Below are positions 35,463-44,840 of a stretch of DNA of 64,000 nucleotides, one piece after another. The DNA is taken from contig DAOUKM010000004.1 of the NCBI GenBank assembly GCA_034421295.1, forward strand, positions 171,887 to 235,886, in the 5' to 3' direction. The notes below the pieces were generated by a model. That model searched no databases and was not told the DNA's origin. It was given only the letters and a program-made list of their open reading frames with translations. Numbering within the stretch: position 1 is the stretch's first letter; the number at the start of each line of letters is the position of its first letter. Position numbers and translations under genes: made by a program. This stretch comes from CAUZIR01 sp034421295 (GTDB lineage: Bacteria; Chloroflexota; Dehalococcoidia; Lucifugimonadales; UBA2962).

Positions 35463-37958
35463 TTACGCGACCATCTCCGCGTCGTTGTCCGCCCTTGCAT
35501 GCCCCAGCTTGGAGGAATGTGTTGCCGCGGGTTGCACATTGAACCTCAGGCCTCGCTCGCCGGCGTCCACCGTCACGAGGTCCCCGTCCGTCACCTGCCC
35601 GGAAAGAATCCTCTTTGACAGATCGTTTTCCAGGTGGCGCTGGATCGCCCTCCGCAGTGGCCTCGCACCATAGGTGGCATCGAAGCCCTCACAGGATAGC
35701 CATTCCCGCCCCGCATCCGTCAACTCGATCGACACACCGTGCTCGGCCAATCTGACGGAGACGTCGGCCACCATCAGTTCTACGATGCGGCCCACCTGCT
35801 CTGGTGTGAGCGGGTCGAAGATGATGATTTCGTCGATGCGATTCAGAAACTCCGGCCTGAAGGACTTTGTGAGGGCATCCCTGATCGCCGACTCGCGCCT
35901 CTGCGGGTCCGCAGCGGCTGTACCTCCAACCGGGAACCCCACGCCGCCGCGGCTTGCGGCGACCGTGCCAACGTTACTGGTCAGGATCACCAGGGTGTTC
36001 CTGAAGTCCACGGTGCGGCCGTGCCCGTCGGTCAGCCTGCCGTCCTCCATGATCTGCAGCAGCAGGTTGAAGACATCCGGGTGGGCCTTTTCGATCTCGT
36101 CGAACAGCACCACCCGGAACGGCCGCCTGCGCACCGCCTCGGTTAGCTGACCTCCCTCATCGAAACCCACGTAGCCGGGAGGGGCGCCGATCAGTCGCGA
36201 TACCGAGTGCCTTTCCATGTACTCGGACATGTCGACCCGGACCATGTTCTGCTCATCGTCGAACAGGTACTCGGCCAGGGCCCGTGAGAGTTCCGTCTTG
36301 CCCACGCCGGTGGGTCCAAGGAAGATGAAGCTGCCGATGGGTCTGCGTGGATCGCTCAGGCCGGCGCGGCCCCGCCGTATGGCATCGGAGACCGCTGTTA
36401 TTGCCGCGTCCTGGCCGACTACACGGTCGTGCAGCCTTGCCTCCATGTGAAGCAATCGGTCCGCCTCGGCCTCAAGTAGCCGGTCTACCGGTATCCCCGT
36501 CCAGCTCGCGACGAGGACGCCGATTTCGTCAGCCGTTACGACCATGTCGGTCTCACCCTGCGTCCTCTCGGCCATGAGCTCGTCGCAGCGCTCCTGCGCC
36601 CGCGCACCCTCGGTTCTCAGCCTGGCGGCCTGCTCGTAGTCGCCGCGCTGGGCCGCGGACTCCTCCTCGTCCTTGAGGCGCTTTAGCCTGTCCTCTGCCT
36701 CCCGCATGCCTGGGGGCATGGCCTGGGCGTCGATGCGCATCTTGCTGGCCGCCTCGTCTATAAGATCGACCGCCTTGTCGGGCAGCTTGCGCTCGGTGAC
36801 GTAGCGCCTGCTAAGCCGAACGGCCGCCTGAAGGGCACCGTCGGTGATCGAGATCCTGTGGTGAGCCTCGTACTTGGGGCGAAGGGCGGAAAGCATCTCA
36901 ATTGCGGTCTCAACGTCGGGCTCTTCTATCAGGACGGGCTGGAACCTGCGCTCAAGGGCGGCGTCCTTTTCTATGTAGCGCCTGTACTCCGCCTCGGTGG
37001 TCGCGCCGAGCGCCTGAAGTTCTCCGCGGGCCAGCGCCGGCTTCATCATGTTGCTGGCGTCGATCGCCCCATCCGAGGCGCCAGCGCCCACCACGGTGTG
37101 GAGCTCATCGATGAACAGGATGATCTCTCCCTGCGCCTGCTTGACCTCGTCCAGGACCGCCTTTAGCCTCTCCTCGAACTCGCCCCTGAACTTGCTGCCG
37201 GCGACCATGGCACCCATGTCCAGCGCAAGGACACGGCGCCCCTGGAGTTCGGCGGGGACATCCCCCGACACTATGCGGCTGGCCATACCCTCGGCGATGG
37301 CGGTCTTCCCCACACCCGCCGCCCCTATCAGGACAGGGTTGTTCTTGGTCCGCCTGATCAGGGTCTGCATGGTCCGCGATATCTCCCGTTCACGGCCTAT
37401 CACCGGGTCCAACCCCCCATCAGCTGCCAGCTGCGTGAGATCCACGCTGAACCTTTCCAGCGAGCGATATCGAGACTCGGCCCTCTGGTCGGTAACCCTG
37501 TGAGAGCCCCTGACGGCCTGCATCGCCTGATAGACCCTCTCTACGGTGATGCCGGTGCCGGACAGCAGTCGAGATAGCTCTGTGGGCTTTCCCTCTTCGC
37601 TCCTGACCACGGCCACCAACAGGTGCTCGACGCTTATGAAGTCGTCGTTGAGCCTGCTGGCCTCCCCCCTGGCCAGCTCGATCACGTCCGCCACCCGTGG
37701 CGTGATGTAGGTCTGGGCCGCCGGCTGAGCGACCCTCGGGACTCTCTCAAGGATCTGCTCGACGGAAGACCTGAGGGAGTCAGCCGACGCGCCCATCTCG
37801 CCGAACACCTCGGGGACCACGCCGTCGCCCTGCTCCAGGAGGGCAAGCAGAACATGCTCGGTGTCCCACTGTGGATGCCTGTAGTTGGCCTGATGCTGGT
37901 GCGAGCGCTGGATCACCTCAAAGGCGCGCTCTGTGAACTGTTCAGGTCGCAGCATCAT
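35463..37958 (-). CDS. clpC: ATP-dependent Clp protease ATPase, ClpC-type
   Basis: A two-ring AAA+ unfoldase, 831 aa, for protein quality control with ClpP. The N-domain has two repeats (FTERAFEVIQRSHQHQ, then VIELARGEASRL). The first ATPase has Walker A GAAGVGKT and IILFIDELHT. The second has GPTGVGKT, VVLFDEIEKAHPDV and sensor-2 GARPLRRAI. The short middle part with QRGDYEQAARLRTE is a UVR-like motif, favouring ClpC over the longer ClpB coiled coil. I chose ATG 37958, directly after a GGGAGAGGGAGG; the frame continues upstream to 37994. No ctsR or mcsAB adjoins. Confidence 0.93.
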   Translation of the reverse strand: MMLRPEQFTERAFEVIQRSHQHQANYRHPQWDTEHVLLALLEQGDGVVPEVFGEMGASADSLRSSVEQILERVPRVAQPAAQTYITPRVADVIELARGEASRLNDDFISVEHLLVAVVRSEEGKPTELSRLLSGTGITVERVYQAMQAVRGSHRVTDQRAESRYRSLERFSVDLTQLAADGGLDPVIGREREISRTMQTLIRRTKNNPVLIGAAGVGKTAIAEGMASRIVSGDVPAELQGRRVLALDMGAMVAGSKFRGEFEERLKAVLDEVKQAQGEIILFIDELHTVVGAGASDGAIDASNMMKPALARGELQALGATTEAEYRRYIEKDAALERRFQPVLIEEPDVETAIEMLSALRPKYEAHHRISITDGALQAAVRLSRRYVTERKLPDKAVDLIDEAASKMRIDAQAMPPGMREAEDRLKRLKDEEESAAQRGDYEQAARLRTEGARAQERCDELMAERTQGETDMVVTADEIGVLVASWTGIPVDRLLEAEADRLLHMEARLHDRVVGQDAAITAVSDAIRRGRAGLSDPRRPIGSFIFLGPTGVGKTELSRALAEYLFDDEQNMVRVDMSEYMERHSVSRLIGAPPGYVGFDEGGQLTEAVRRRPFRVVLFDEIEKAHPDVFNLLLQIMEDGRLTDGHGRTVDFRNTLVILTSNVGTVAASRGGVGFPVGGTAAADPQRRESAIRDALTKSFRPEFLNRIDEIIIFDPLTPEQVGRIVELMVADVSVRLAEHGVSIELTDAGREWLSCEGFDATYGARPLRRAIQRHLENDLSKRILSGQVTDGDLVTVDAGERGLRFNVQPAATHSSKLGHARADNDAEMVA

Positions 37959-38014
37959 CCTCCCTCTCCCCGGCCGCTCGCCGCGGCGGCCCACGTCAAT
38001 TTCTGCATGAATAG

Positions 38015-38043
38015 ATTATAGTTATATGAAGTCTATCGTTCAA
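38015..38043 (-). promoter_or_regulatory. Consensus sigma-70 promoter of clpC
   Basis: Minus strand TTGAAC (38043-38038), a 17-bp spacer, and TATAAT (38020-38015) form a near-perfect vegetative promoter. Transcription starts near 38008, 50 nt before the ATG. It lies in an AT-rich patch with the repeat AGTCTAT (about 38030 and 38052) and the inverted pair TGAAGT/ACTTCA. Confidence 0.75.
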
Positions 38044-38176
38044 TATAGTTTAGTCTATACGTATCAACTTCACGTATTCGCGCCAGATCACGACCTTCGA
38101 CCCCATCGCGGCGTAGTAATGTTTAAGGGTCCCCGTGCATCGGCCAATGCGTCAGGAGGACCGGCGGGAAAGGGCC

Positions 38177-39169
38177 ATGGGCGAACCGCTACTTAACGTT
38201 GACAATCTCCACACCTACTTTCACACCGCAGACGGGGTGGTAAAGGCGGTGCGCGGCGTCTCTTTCGAGGTGCCCGAAGAGAGCGTCGTAGGAATCGTGG
38301 GGGAGAGTGGTTCCGGAAAGACGGTGACGGGCCTATCGATCATGGGGCTCGTGCCCAGGCCGGGCAGGGTTGAGAAGGGCTCAATCAGGTTCGGCGAAAG
38401 AGACCTGCTTAAGCTCGACGAGGCCGAGATTAGACCGATGCGCGGCAAGGAGATCGCGATGGTCTTTCAGGACGCATCGAGCGCCCTGAATCCCGTCATC
38501 ACCATCGGCGAGCAGATCCAGGAGGTGCTCCAGGTTCACACGGACATGAGCATGAAGAGATCGGCCGACATGACCGTCGAGCTGATGACGCAGATGGGCA
38601 TCGCCAACGGCCGTGAAATGCTCGACCGCCATCCCTGGGAGATCAGCGGCGGCATGGCCCAGAGGGTGATGCTGGCGATGGGACTGGCTCTGTCGCCGAG
38701 GCTGCTGGTCGCCGACGAGCCCACATCGAACCTCGATGTCACCGTGCAGGCCGAAATACTGCACAGGCTCAACGAGCACAGGCGCGAGACGGGATCGTCG
38801 GTCATCCTGATCACTCACGACCTGGGGGTCATGGCCCAGATGGCCGACCGCGTCATCGTCATGTACGGGGGCTACAAGCTGGAGGAGGCGGACACGCTCA
38901 CGCTCTATGATCGGCCCATGCACCCCTACACCAGCGGTCTGCTCGAGGCGGTTCCCAGGTTCGACAGGCCCATTAAGAGACTTACACCCATCAGGGGAGC
39001 GCTGCCGTCGGCCCTTGACGCACCGGACCGATGCCCGTTCCTGGACCGATGCGAGAGGGCTCTCAGCGTCTGTCGAACCGGTCCGATGCCCGATCTCGAA
39101 GACCCGGAGCCGGGACACAGGGTGGCCTGCTACAACCCTATCCCCGCGGGAGCGCCGCGGCCCGGCTAG
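38177..39169 (+). CDS. Oligopeptide/dipeptide ABC transporter ATPase (DppD/OppD type)
   Basis: A 330-aa ATPase. Walker A is GESGSGKT, the Q-loop VFQDASSALNP, the signature ISGGMAQRVMLAMG (Ala where Arg is usual), Walker B LLVADEPTSNLD and the H-loop ITHDLGVMAQ. The C-terminal peptide-transporter extension has the Cys cluster CPFLDRCERALSVC and a later C, typical of the family. ATG 38177 has GGGAAAGGG upstream; the open frame starts at 38135. No permease, binding-protein or second ATPase gene is nearby, so it serves components encoded elsewhere. Its stop shares a CTAG with that of holA. Confidence 0.9.
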   Translation: MGEPLLNVDNLHTYFHTADGVVKAVRGVSFEVPEESVVGIVGESGSGKTVTGLSIMGLVPRPGRVEKGSIRFGERDLLKLDEAEIRPMRGKEIAMVFQDASSALNPVITIGEQIQEVLQVHTDMSMKRSADMTVELMTQMGIANGREMLDRHPWEISGGMAQRVMLAMGLALSPRLLVADEPTSNLDVTVQAEILHRLNEHRRETGSSVILITHDLGVMAQMADRVIVMYGGYKLEEADTLTLYDRPMHPYTSGLLEAVPRFDRPIKRLTPIRGALPSALDAPDRCPFLDRCERALSVCRTGPMPDLEDPEPGHRVACYNPIPAGAPRPG

Positions 39170-40143
39170 CGGACCCGCGCCAGGTCGGCCAGATCCGAAA
39201 GCAGAAGATCCAGTGCAACCTCGTCTCGGGCACCCCCCGACTTCACCCGCTCATCGGCTTCGGCCAGCAGCCGGTGCGCTGCGGCCAGCCGCTCCCGGGT
39301 AAAGCGGGGAGCCTGCTCAAGGGTCTTTTGGAGAGGGTAGCCCCTTACGCCCAGGCGTTTTCCCATCTCCTGCGGTCCAACCCCCTTCCGCTGGAGCTCC
39401 TTTGCGAGCATGAGAAGCCGGACCTGTCGGTGGAGCATGTACAGGACGTAACCTGCCGACTGGCCGTCCCGCAGCACCTGGTGCATCTGGCCAAGTGCCG
39501 GACCGGAGCGTCCGGCCAGCGCGGCGTCGACTGCCGCGAAGATGTTCGCCTCCCTGCTTGCGGTGACCATCTGCTCGATGTCGGACGGCTCTATCTGCCG
39601 GCCGGAGGCGTAGACGGCAAGTTTTTCGAGCTCTGAATCGAGCGCCACGATGTCGCTTCCTGCCGCCCGCTCCAGCATCGTGGCCGCCGCCTCGGACATA
39701 TCGCCTCCCTTGGCCCTGACGCGCTCACGTATCCACCGGCGCAGCGCAGCACCCCTGGGCACCTGGCAGCGCTCGACCTTGGCGATCTCCGATAGCTCCC
39801 TGAGCAGCGGGCCGGGGGCTGTGCCCAGCGGGCCGTCCACGAATGCGACGTCATTTGCCTCGGGCATCTGCCTGAGCCGGTCGGCTATCCCCTTCCAGGT
39901 GCCGGGCGCAGCGGAGCGCCTGCCTTCGAACCTGGCCAGCAGACCCCTGACGATGACCAGCCTGCGGCTGGAAAGGAACGGCACCGCCATCGCGGCGGCG
40001 ACCAGCTCGTCGGGATCTAGAGACTCACCGTCAAAGGACGAGATGTTCGCATCCCTCAGATCGGGAGGCTGGACCGCGTCACGAAGGGCCGCCAACCGTT
40101 CCCGGACCGCCAGGGCGTCCGTCCCGAACAACACGTATATCAT
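39166..40143 (-). CDS. holA: DNA polymerase III delta subunit
   Basis: The clamp-loader delta subunit, 325 aa, which opens the sliding clamp. Family features are IYVLFGTDALAVRERLA at the N-terminus, VPFLSSRRLVIVR, and the conserved GSDIVALDSELEKLAVYA. Also visible are the domain III part NIFAAVDAALAGRSG and AADERVKSGGA-like E-x-D-x-x-K-G (ADERVKSG). ATG 40143. It is convergent with the peptide-ABC ATPase and divergent from the DUF1232 gene, whose open frame starts on the next base. Confidence 0.92.
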   Translation of the reverse strand: MIYVLFGTDALAVRERLAALRDAVQPPDLRDANISSFDGESLDPDELVAAAMAVPFLSSRRLVIVRGLLARFEGRRSAAPGTWKGIADRLRQMPEANDVAFVDGPLGTAPGPLLRELSEIAKVERCQVPRGAALRRWIRERVRAKGGDMSEAAATMLERAAGSDIVALDSELEKLAVYASGRQIEPSDIEQMVTASREANIFAAVDAALAGRSGPALGQMHQVLRDGQSAGYVLYMLHRQVRLLMLAKELQRKGVGPQEMGKRLGVRGYPLQKTLEQAPRFTRERLAAAHRLLAEADERVKSGGARDEVALDLLLSDLADLARVR

Positions 40144-40179
40144 TTGATTAAGGTCCTGCCGCCAGGTCCCGCCACCGCC

Positions 40180-40521
40180 ATGTTCTCCATAATTCGCCTG
40201 ATCAGTTTCACCGGGCTGCCACGACTGATCTTCCGGCTGCTGCTGGATCGCCGGGTACCGTTGATCACAAAGCTAATACTGCCGGCGGCGATCGTCTACT
40301 TCATCTCTCCCATCGACTTCTTCCCGGACGTGGTCCTCCCCTTCGGCAGGCTGGACGACATCCTGGCCCTGATCATAGCTCCAATACTGTTCGTTGCCCT
40401 TTCGCCAAGGCGGGTGGTCCTTGAGCACATGGGACGTGCTCCAGACGCGGACGACGAACCGAGGGAGATCGAGACCACCGCTAGGACCATCGACGACGAC
40501 GCCGAGGGCAGGACGGGCTGA
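40180..40521 (+). CDS. DUF1232 small membrane protein
   Basis: A 113-aa protein with two hydrophobic stretches, LITKLILPAAIVYFISPIDF and ILALIIAPILFVALS. The DUF1232 hallmark is ISPIDFFPDVVLPFGRLDDI (pattern PxDxxPD...G.lDD). An acidic tail (DADDEPREIETTARTIDDD) follows. The function is unknown for the family. I chose ATG 40180; a TTG at 40144 would add 12 residues and begin right at the holA start. It lies 6 bp upstream of ychF. Confidence 0.85.
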   Translation: MFSIIRLISFTGLPRLIFRLLLDRRVPLITKLILPAAIVYFISPIDFFPDVVLPFGRLDDILALIIAPILFVALSPRRVVLEHMGRAPDADDEPREIETTARTIDDDAEGRTG

Positions 40522-40527
40522 CCGGCC

Positions 40528-41619
40528 TTGGAAGTCGGCATAGTCGGGCTGCCTAGCAGCGGTAAGACCACGGTCTTCAGCGCCGTCACACGCGGCCGAA
40601 CGCAGGCTGCCCCGAGGCCGGACAGGCCGAGCCTCGGGGTCGCCAAGGCCGAGGACCGGAGGCTGGAGGCCCTGGCCCGGGTCGGGGGCTCAAAGAGGGC
40701 CGTTCCCGCCGAGGTGACGTATCTCGACCTGCCGGCCTCACCCGAAGGATTCGGCAAGCACTCCGGTATCGGCGGGGAGATGCTCACTCACGTTCAGCGG
40801 GTAGATGCCCTGGCGATAGTGGTGCGCGGATTCGATGATCCGTCGGTCCCCCATGTCCTCGACAGGGTCGACGCGGCTGGAGACGCTGCGGCGATGCTTG
40901 ACGAACTGGCACTGGTCGACATGGAGATCGTTGAGCGGCGCCTCGGGCGGATCGGCGCGGGCCTGAAGGGAGCCAAGGCCCCCGAGCGCGCGAGCATGGA
41001 ACGGGAGAAGGACCTGCTCGGTCGGCTGGCGGCGGGCCTGGAGGGCGGCCTTGGCGTAGGGGATGCCGAGATGTCGGCAGAGGAGCGCAAGGCGGTCTCA
41101 GGCTTTGGCCTGCTCACGGCAAAACCGGCGGTGATAGTCGCAAACCTGGGAGAGGCTCAGATCGGTGCGGCCGATGGATTCGTAACCCGGCTCAGCGAAG
41201 GTCTCCCCGGCAGCCGGCTGCGGGCCACGGCGCTCTTCGGTCAGCTCGAGGTCGACCTGGCCTCGATGGATCCGGCGGAGGAACTGGAGTTCAGGCGCGA
41301 ACTCGGCATAGGTGAGTCCGGGATGGCCAAGATGGTCAGGGCCTGCTTTGACGCCCTCGACCTGATCACCTTTTTCACGGTCGGGCCGAAGGAGACACAC
41401 GCCTGGGCGGTAAGGGCCGGCACCGATGCCAGGACCGGCGCCGGGGCAATTCACAGCGACATGGAGCGCGGCTTCATCCGGGCGGAGGTCGCCACCTGCG
41501 ACGACTTCGTGGAGGCGGGCGGCGAGGCGGGCGCGCGCCGCGAGGGACGGATGCGGCAGGAGGGTAAGGGCTACGTACTCAGCGACGGGGACGTGGTCCA
41601 CGTGCTCTTCAACGTGTGA
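40528..41619 (+). CDS. ychF: YchF/OLA1-family GTPase/ATPase
   Basis: A 363-aa Obg-superfamily P-loop protein associated with ribosomes and stress. It has P-loop GLPSSGKTT, a G3-like YLDLPASPEGF, and the degenerate specificity motif VIVANLGE (Asn-x-x-Glu, typical of YchF, which prefers ATP). A coiled-coil helix region is followed by a C-terminal TGS domain with FFTVGPKETHAWAVRAGT and FIRAEVATCDDFVEAGGEAG. The start is a TTG at 40528; no ATG is available in the N-terminal P-loop region. The stop overlaps the hemW start. Confidence 0.93.
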   Translation: MEVGIVGLPSSGKTTVFSAVTRGRTQAAPRPDRPSLGVAKAEDRRLEALARVGGSKRAVPAEVTYLDLPASPEGFGKHSGIGGEMLTHVQRVDALAIVVRGFDDPSVPHVLDRVDAAGDAAAMLDELALVDMEIVERRLGRIGAGLKGAKAPERASMEREKDLLGRLAAGLEGGLGVGDAEMSAEERKAVSGFGLLTAKPAVIVANLGEAQIGAADGFVTRLSEGLPGSRLRATALFGQLEVDLASMDPAEELEFRRELGIGESGMAKMVRACFDALDLITFFTVGPKETHAWAVRAGTDARTGAGAIHSDMERGFIRAEVATCDDFVEAGGEAGARREGRMRQEGKGYVLSDGDVVHVLFNV

Positions 41620-42848
41620 TGGCTTCTCCGCCGGATGCCGGCACCATCTCCCTGTACGTGCACGTGCCGTTCTGCGCCACCAAGTGTCCCTACTGCGACT
41701 TCAATACGTACGCGTCGATCGAGGGCCTGATGGAGCCCTACATAGGGGCCCTGTGCCGCGAACTGCGGTTCTGGGGAGAGGCGCTTGGGTCCCCCAACGT
41801 ATCGAGCGTGTTCTTCGGCGGGGGCACCCCCTCGTACCTCGGAGGCGGCCAGCTATCGGCGGTCATGGAGACGGTCCGGGGCTCGTTCGAACTGGCCGGT
41901 GACACAGAGATCACAGCCGAGGCGAACCCGGACGACCTGACGGACGGGAAGCTCGAAGAGCTGCAGTCGGCGGGAGTAAGTCGCCTCAGCGTCGGCGTCC
42001 AGTCCCTCAACGACGATCTGCTGGTCGCCCTCGGTCGCCGCCACAGCGCGGCCGAGGCGGAATCGGCGGTGGTCAGGGCCGCGCGCGCCGGCTTCGATAA
42101 CCTGAGCATCGACCTGATGTACGGCCTCCCCGCCCAGACGCTCGAGCTGTGGGCCGATACGCTTGGGCGCGCGCTCGACCTGGGCACGGCGCACGCTTCG
42201 ATGTACGCGCTGACCGTGGAGGAAGGAACGCCGCTGGCGCGAGGTGTCGCGGCGGGCGAGACGGAGGCGCCCGACCCTGACCTTGCGGCGGATATGTACG
42301 CTGCGGCAGAGACGATCATGGAGGATCGCGGCTTTCGCCACTACGAGATCTCCAACTGGTGCCTTTCCGGCAGGGAGAGCAGGCACAACCTTACGTACTG
42401 GCTCAACAGGCCCTTCCTTGGAGTTGGGCCGGGTGCACACTCCTACCTTGGGCGGGTCCGCTTCTCGGTCATGAGATCCCCGCGGGAATACACGGTTAGA
42501 CTCTCTGCCGGACACGCCGCATCGGGCGACGAGTCTTGGCCGGACCTTTTGCGTTCGCTGTCGTTTGTAGAGCAGGTCACCGAGATCGACCATGACGAAG
42601 AGATGGCCGAGACGATGATGATGGGTCTGCGCCTCGATGTCGGCGTTTCCGAATCCGGTTTTCGCAGAAGATTCGGCCGCGCTCTGAGCGACGTCTACGG
42701 TCCGATCATCGACTCCGCAGCGAGGCAGGGACTCCTCGAGTGGCGTGAAGGGCCGGACCGGGCCGACGGGCGCTCGGTCTGCCTTACGGCAAGGGGCCGC
42801 CTGCTCGGCAACGAGGTATTCTCCCGCTTCTTTGAGCAATCCCGCTGA
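41619..42848 (+). CDS. hemW: HemW-type radical SAM heme chaperone
   Basis: A 409-aa radical SAM protein. The cluster motif is C19-x3-C23-x2-C26 (FCATKCPYCDF). The residue after Cys26-Asp is Phe, not the extra Cys of oxygen-independent coproporphyrinogen oxidase HemN, which favours HemW. Also present are FFGGGTPSYL, ITAEANPDDL, SVGVQSLNDDLL and the ISNWC...RHNLTYW region. ATG 41619 overlaps the ychF TGA by one base; a GTG at 41616 is the alternative. Its heme-trafficking role matches the ccm genes and hemQ in this window. Confidence 0.9.
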   Translation: MASPPDAGTISLYVHVPFCATKCPYCDFNTYASIEGLMEPYIGALCRELRFWGEALGSPNVSSVFFGGGTPSYLGGGQLSAVMETVRGSFELAGDTEITAEANPDDLTDGKLEELQSAGVSRLSVGVQSLNDDLLVALGRRHSAAEAESAVVRAARAGFDNLSIDLMYGLPAQTLELWADTLGRALDLGTAHASMYALTVEEGTPLARGVAAGETEAPDPDLAADMYAAAETIMEDRGFRHYEISNWCLSGRESRHNLTYWLNRPFLGVGPGAHSYLGRVRFSVMRSPREYTVRLSAGHAASGDESWPDLLRSLSFVEQVTEIDHDEEMAETMMMGLRLDVGVSESGFRRRFGRALSDVYGPIIDSAARQGLLEWREGPDRADGRSVCLTARGRLLGNEVFSRFFEQSR

Positions 42849-42916
42849 GCCCGGCTTCAGCCCTGGCCGACCGCCAAGAGCGTCGGACGGTCGAGCGCGG
42901 GATATAAGTACATCCG

Positions 42917-42925
42917 TGCTATTCT
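42917..42925 (+). promoter_or_regulatory. Extended -10 promoter of selB, nearly leaderless
   Basis: TGCTATTCT lies 9 bp before the ATG at 42935, so the transcript would begin about 3 nt ahead of the start codon. No Shine-Dalgarno is present. Confidence 0.5.
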
Positions 42926-42934
42926 TTCAGCCTC

Positions 42935-44800
42935 ATGTTTGTAGTCGGGACCGCCGGCCACGTAGATCACGGTAAGTCCACCCTGGTAGAGGCCCTCACG
43001 GGAATCGACCCGGACCGGCTGGCCGAGGAGAAGGAGCGAGGCCTCACGATCGACCTGGGCTTTGCCTGGATGACCCTGCCGATGGGCGACGAGATCAGCA
43101 TTGTCGATGTCCCGGGGCATGAGAGATTCGTAAACAACATGCTCGCCGGGGTGGGCGGGATCGACATGGCGATGCTGGTCGTCGCCGCAGACGAGTCGGT
43201 AATGCCCCAGACGAGGGAGCACCTGGCCATCTTGGATCTGCTCGGGGTGTCCCGCGGCCTGGTGGCCATCACCAAGTCCGACCTGGTCGACGAAGAGCTT
43301 GTGGAGCTGGTCGAGGCGGAGGTGGAGGATCTCCTCGGCGGAACCGCGCTGGAGGGCTCGCGTTCAATCGCGGTATCGGCGCTGACGGGCCGGGGTCTTC
43401 AGGAGTTGACCGACGCCATCTCTGTGACCCTCCGGGATACGGAACCACGCAGGGATGTCGGCCGACCGAGGTTGCCCGTGGACCGTTCCTTTACGATGAC
43501 CGGCTTTGGAACCGTAGTCACCGGTACGCTTATCGACGGCCCCCTCGTCGTGGGTGAGGAGGTGGAGCTTGCCGTCTCGGGAGCGCGGTCGCGCATCCGA
43601 GGCCTGCAGAGCCACAAGACCAGGGCCGAATGCGTCCCGCCCGGCAGCAGGGTGGCCGTGAACCTGTCCGGTATAGCGCAGGACGCGATAGAGCGGGGCG
43701 AGGTGCTGGCCCGGCCCGGCTGGCTGAGGCCGACCAGATCTATGGACGTGCACCTCAGCGTGCTGCCCGATGTCCCGCGGGCGCTGCGGCACAACATGTA
43801 CGTGACCGTGCACACCGGCAGCGACGAGACGGTGGGCCGTCTGAGGCTTCTGGACAGCGACAGGGCGGAGCCCGGGGAGTGGGCATGGGCTCAGCTCAAG
43901 CTCGACGATAGCGTCGCCGTGGTCAGGGGCGACCGGTTCGTCATACGTTCCAACCAGTCCACTCTGGGAGGCGGCACCATAGTCGACGCACACGCGCCGA
44001 GGCACCGGCGAAGGCACGCCCCGCTTCTGGCGAGGCTCAGGACCCTGGAGGAAGGCTCGATCAGGCAGGTCCTGGCCGCATGCGTCGAGGATCACGGGCC
44101 GATCGCCCTTCCCGCCCTGGCCGCCAGAGCGGACCTTTCGCAGAAGGAGGTGGCGGCAGAGCTGGACCTGATGGAGGGCGCCGGCGATGTCGTCGTTATC
44201 GGATCGGGGGCCGGCAAGATCTACCTGAGCGCTGCCGGTTGGCGCGGTCTTGCGGCTAGCGCGGAGCGGTCGGTCGCCGGCTACCATGAGCGCTACCCGG
44301 CGCGCGCCGGGGAGCCGAAAGAGGAGCTGCGCAGCAGGCTGAAGCTCTCGCCCGTCCAGTTCGGTCCCGTGCTCGAGCAGCTGGACAAGTGCGGCGTGCT
44401 CACCGACGCGGGGGCCGCCGTGCGGGTCCCGGGTCACAGCCCGCAACTGTCGGCCGAGCAGCAGGCGAGTGCGGACGAGTTCCTGGTATCCCTTAAGGCG
44501 GCCGACCCGTATTCCCCGCCGACCGACGCCCTGCCAGAGGAGGACATCCTCGACCTGCTCGAGGGGCTCGGACAGGTGGTGCGCGCCGGAAACTCGGTCG
44601 TGTTCTCGGCGGACGCATTCGACCGCATGCTGGACGCCATCAGGGCGTACGCGACCGAGCACGGGGAGGTGACCGTCGCCGATGTACGCGACCTTTTCGG
44701 AACCAGCCGAAAGTACGCTCTGGCCCTCCTCGAGCACCTGGACAAATCGCGAATAACGCGCAGGGTCGGCGACGCCAGGGTCATGCGAGAGACGGTCTGA
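42935..44800 (+). CDS. selB: Selenocysteine-specific elongation factor SelB
   Basis: A 621-aa translational GTPase delivering Sec-tRNA to recoded UGA. The GTPase motifs are AGHVDHGKST, DVPGHERF, and TKSD. EF-Tu-like domains II/III contain RSFTMTGFGTVVTGTLIDG. Four C-terminal winged-helix segments follow, ending VADVRDLFGTSRKYALALLE, LDKSRITRRVGDARV. The wHTH end binds the SECIS hairpin. Neither selA, selD nor tRNA-Sec is visible in this window, and no gene here is clearly interrupted by UGA. SelB therefore implies selenoproteins elsewhere in the genome. Confidence 0.95.
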   Translation: MFVVGTAGHVDHGKSTLVEALTGIDPDRLAEEKERGLTIDLGFAWMTLPMGDEISIVDVPGHERFVNNMLAGVGGIDMAMLVVAADESVMPQTREHLAILDLLGVSRGLVAITKSDLVDEELVELVEAEVEDLLGGTALEGSRSIAVSALTGRGLQELTDAISVTLRDTEPRRDVGRPRLPVDRSFTMTGFGTVVTGTLIDGPLVVGEEVELAVSGARSRIRGLQSHKTRAECVPPGSRVAVNLSGIAQDAIERGEVLARPGWLRPTRSMDVHLSVLPDVPRALRHNMYVTVHTGSDETVGRLRLLDSDRAEPGEWAWAQLKLDDSVAVVRGDRFVIRSNQSTLGGGTIVDAHAPRHRRRHAPLLARLRTLEEGSIRQVLAACVEDHGPIALPALAARADLSQKEVAAELDLMEGAGDVVVIGSGAGKIYLSAAGWRGLAASAERSVAGYHERYPARAGEPKEELRSRLKLSPVQFGPVLEQLDKCGVLTDAGAAVRVPGHSPQLSAEQQASADEFLVSLKAADPYSPPTDALPEEDILDLLEGLGQVVRAGNSVVFSADAFDRMLDAIRAYATEHGEVTVADVRDLFGTSRKYALALLEHLDKSRITRRVGDARVMRETV

Positions 44801-44840
44801 TGCCGCTCGACTGGAAACCACCGCATCGCAGATCGACCGC

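Noticed and set aside
44801..44840. tRNA-Sec (selC) just after selB
   Set aside because: No TCA anticodon loop or long acceptor/variable arm could be formed in this stretch.
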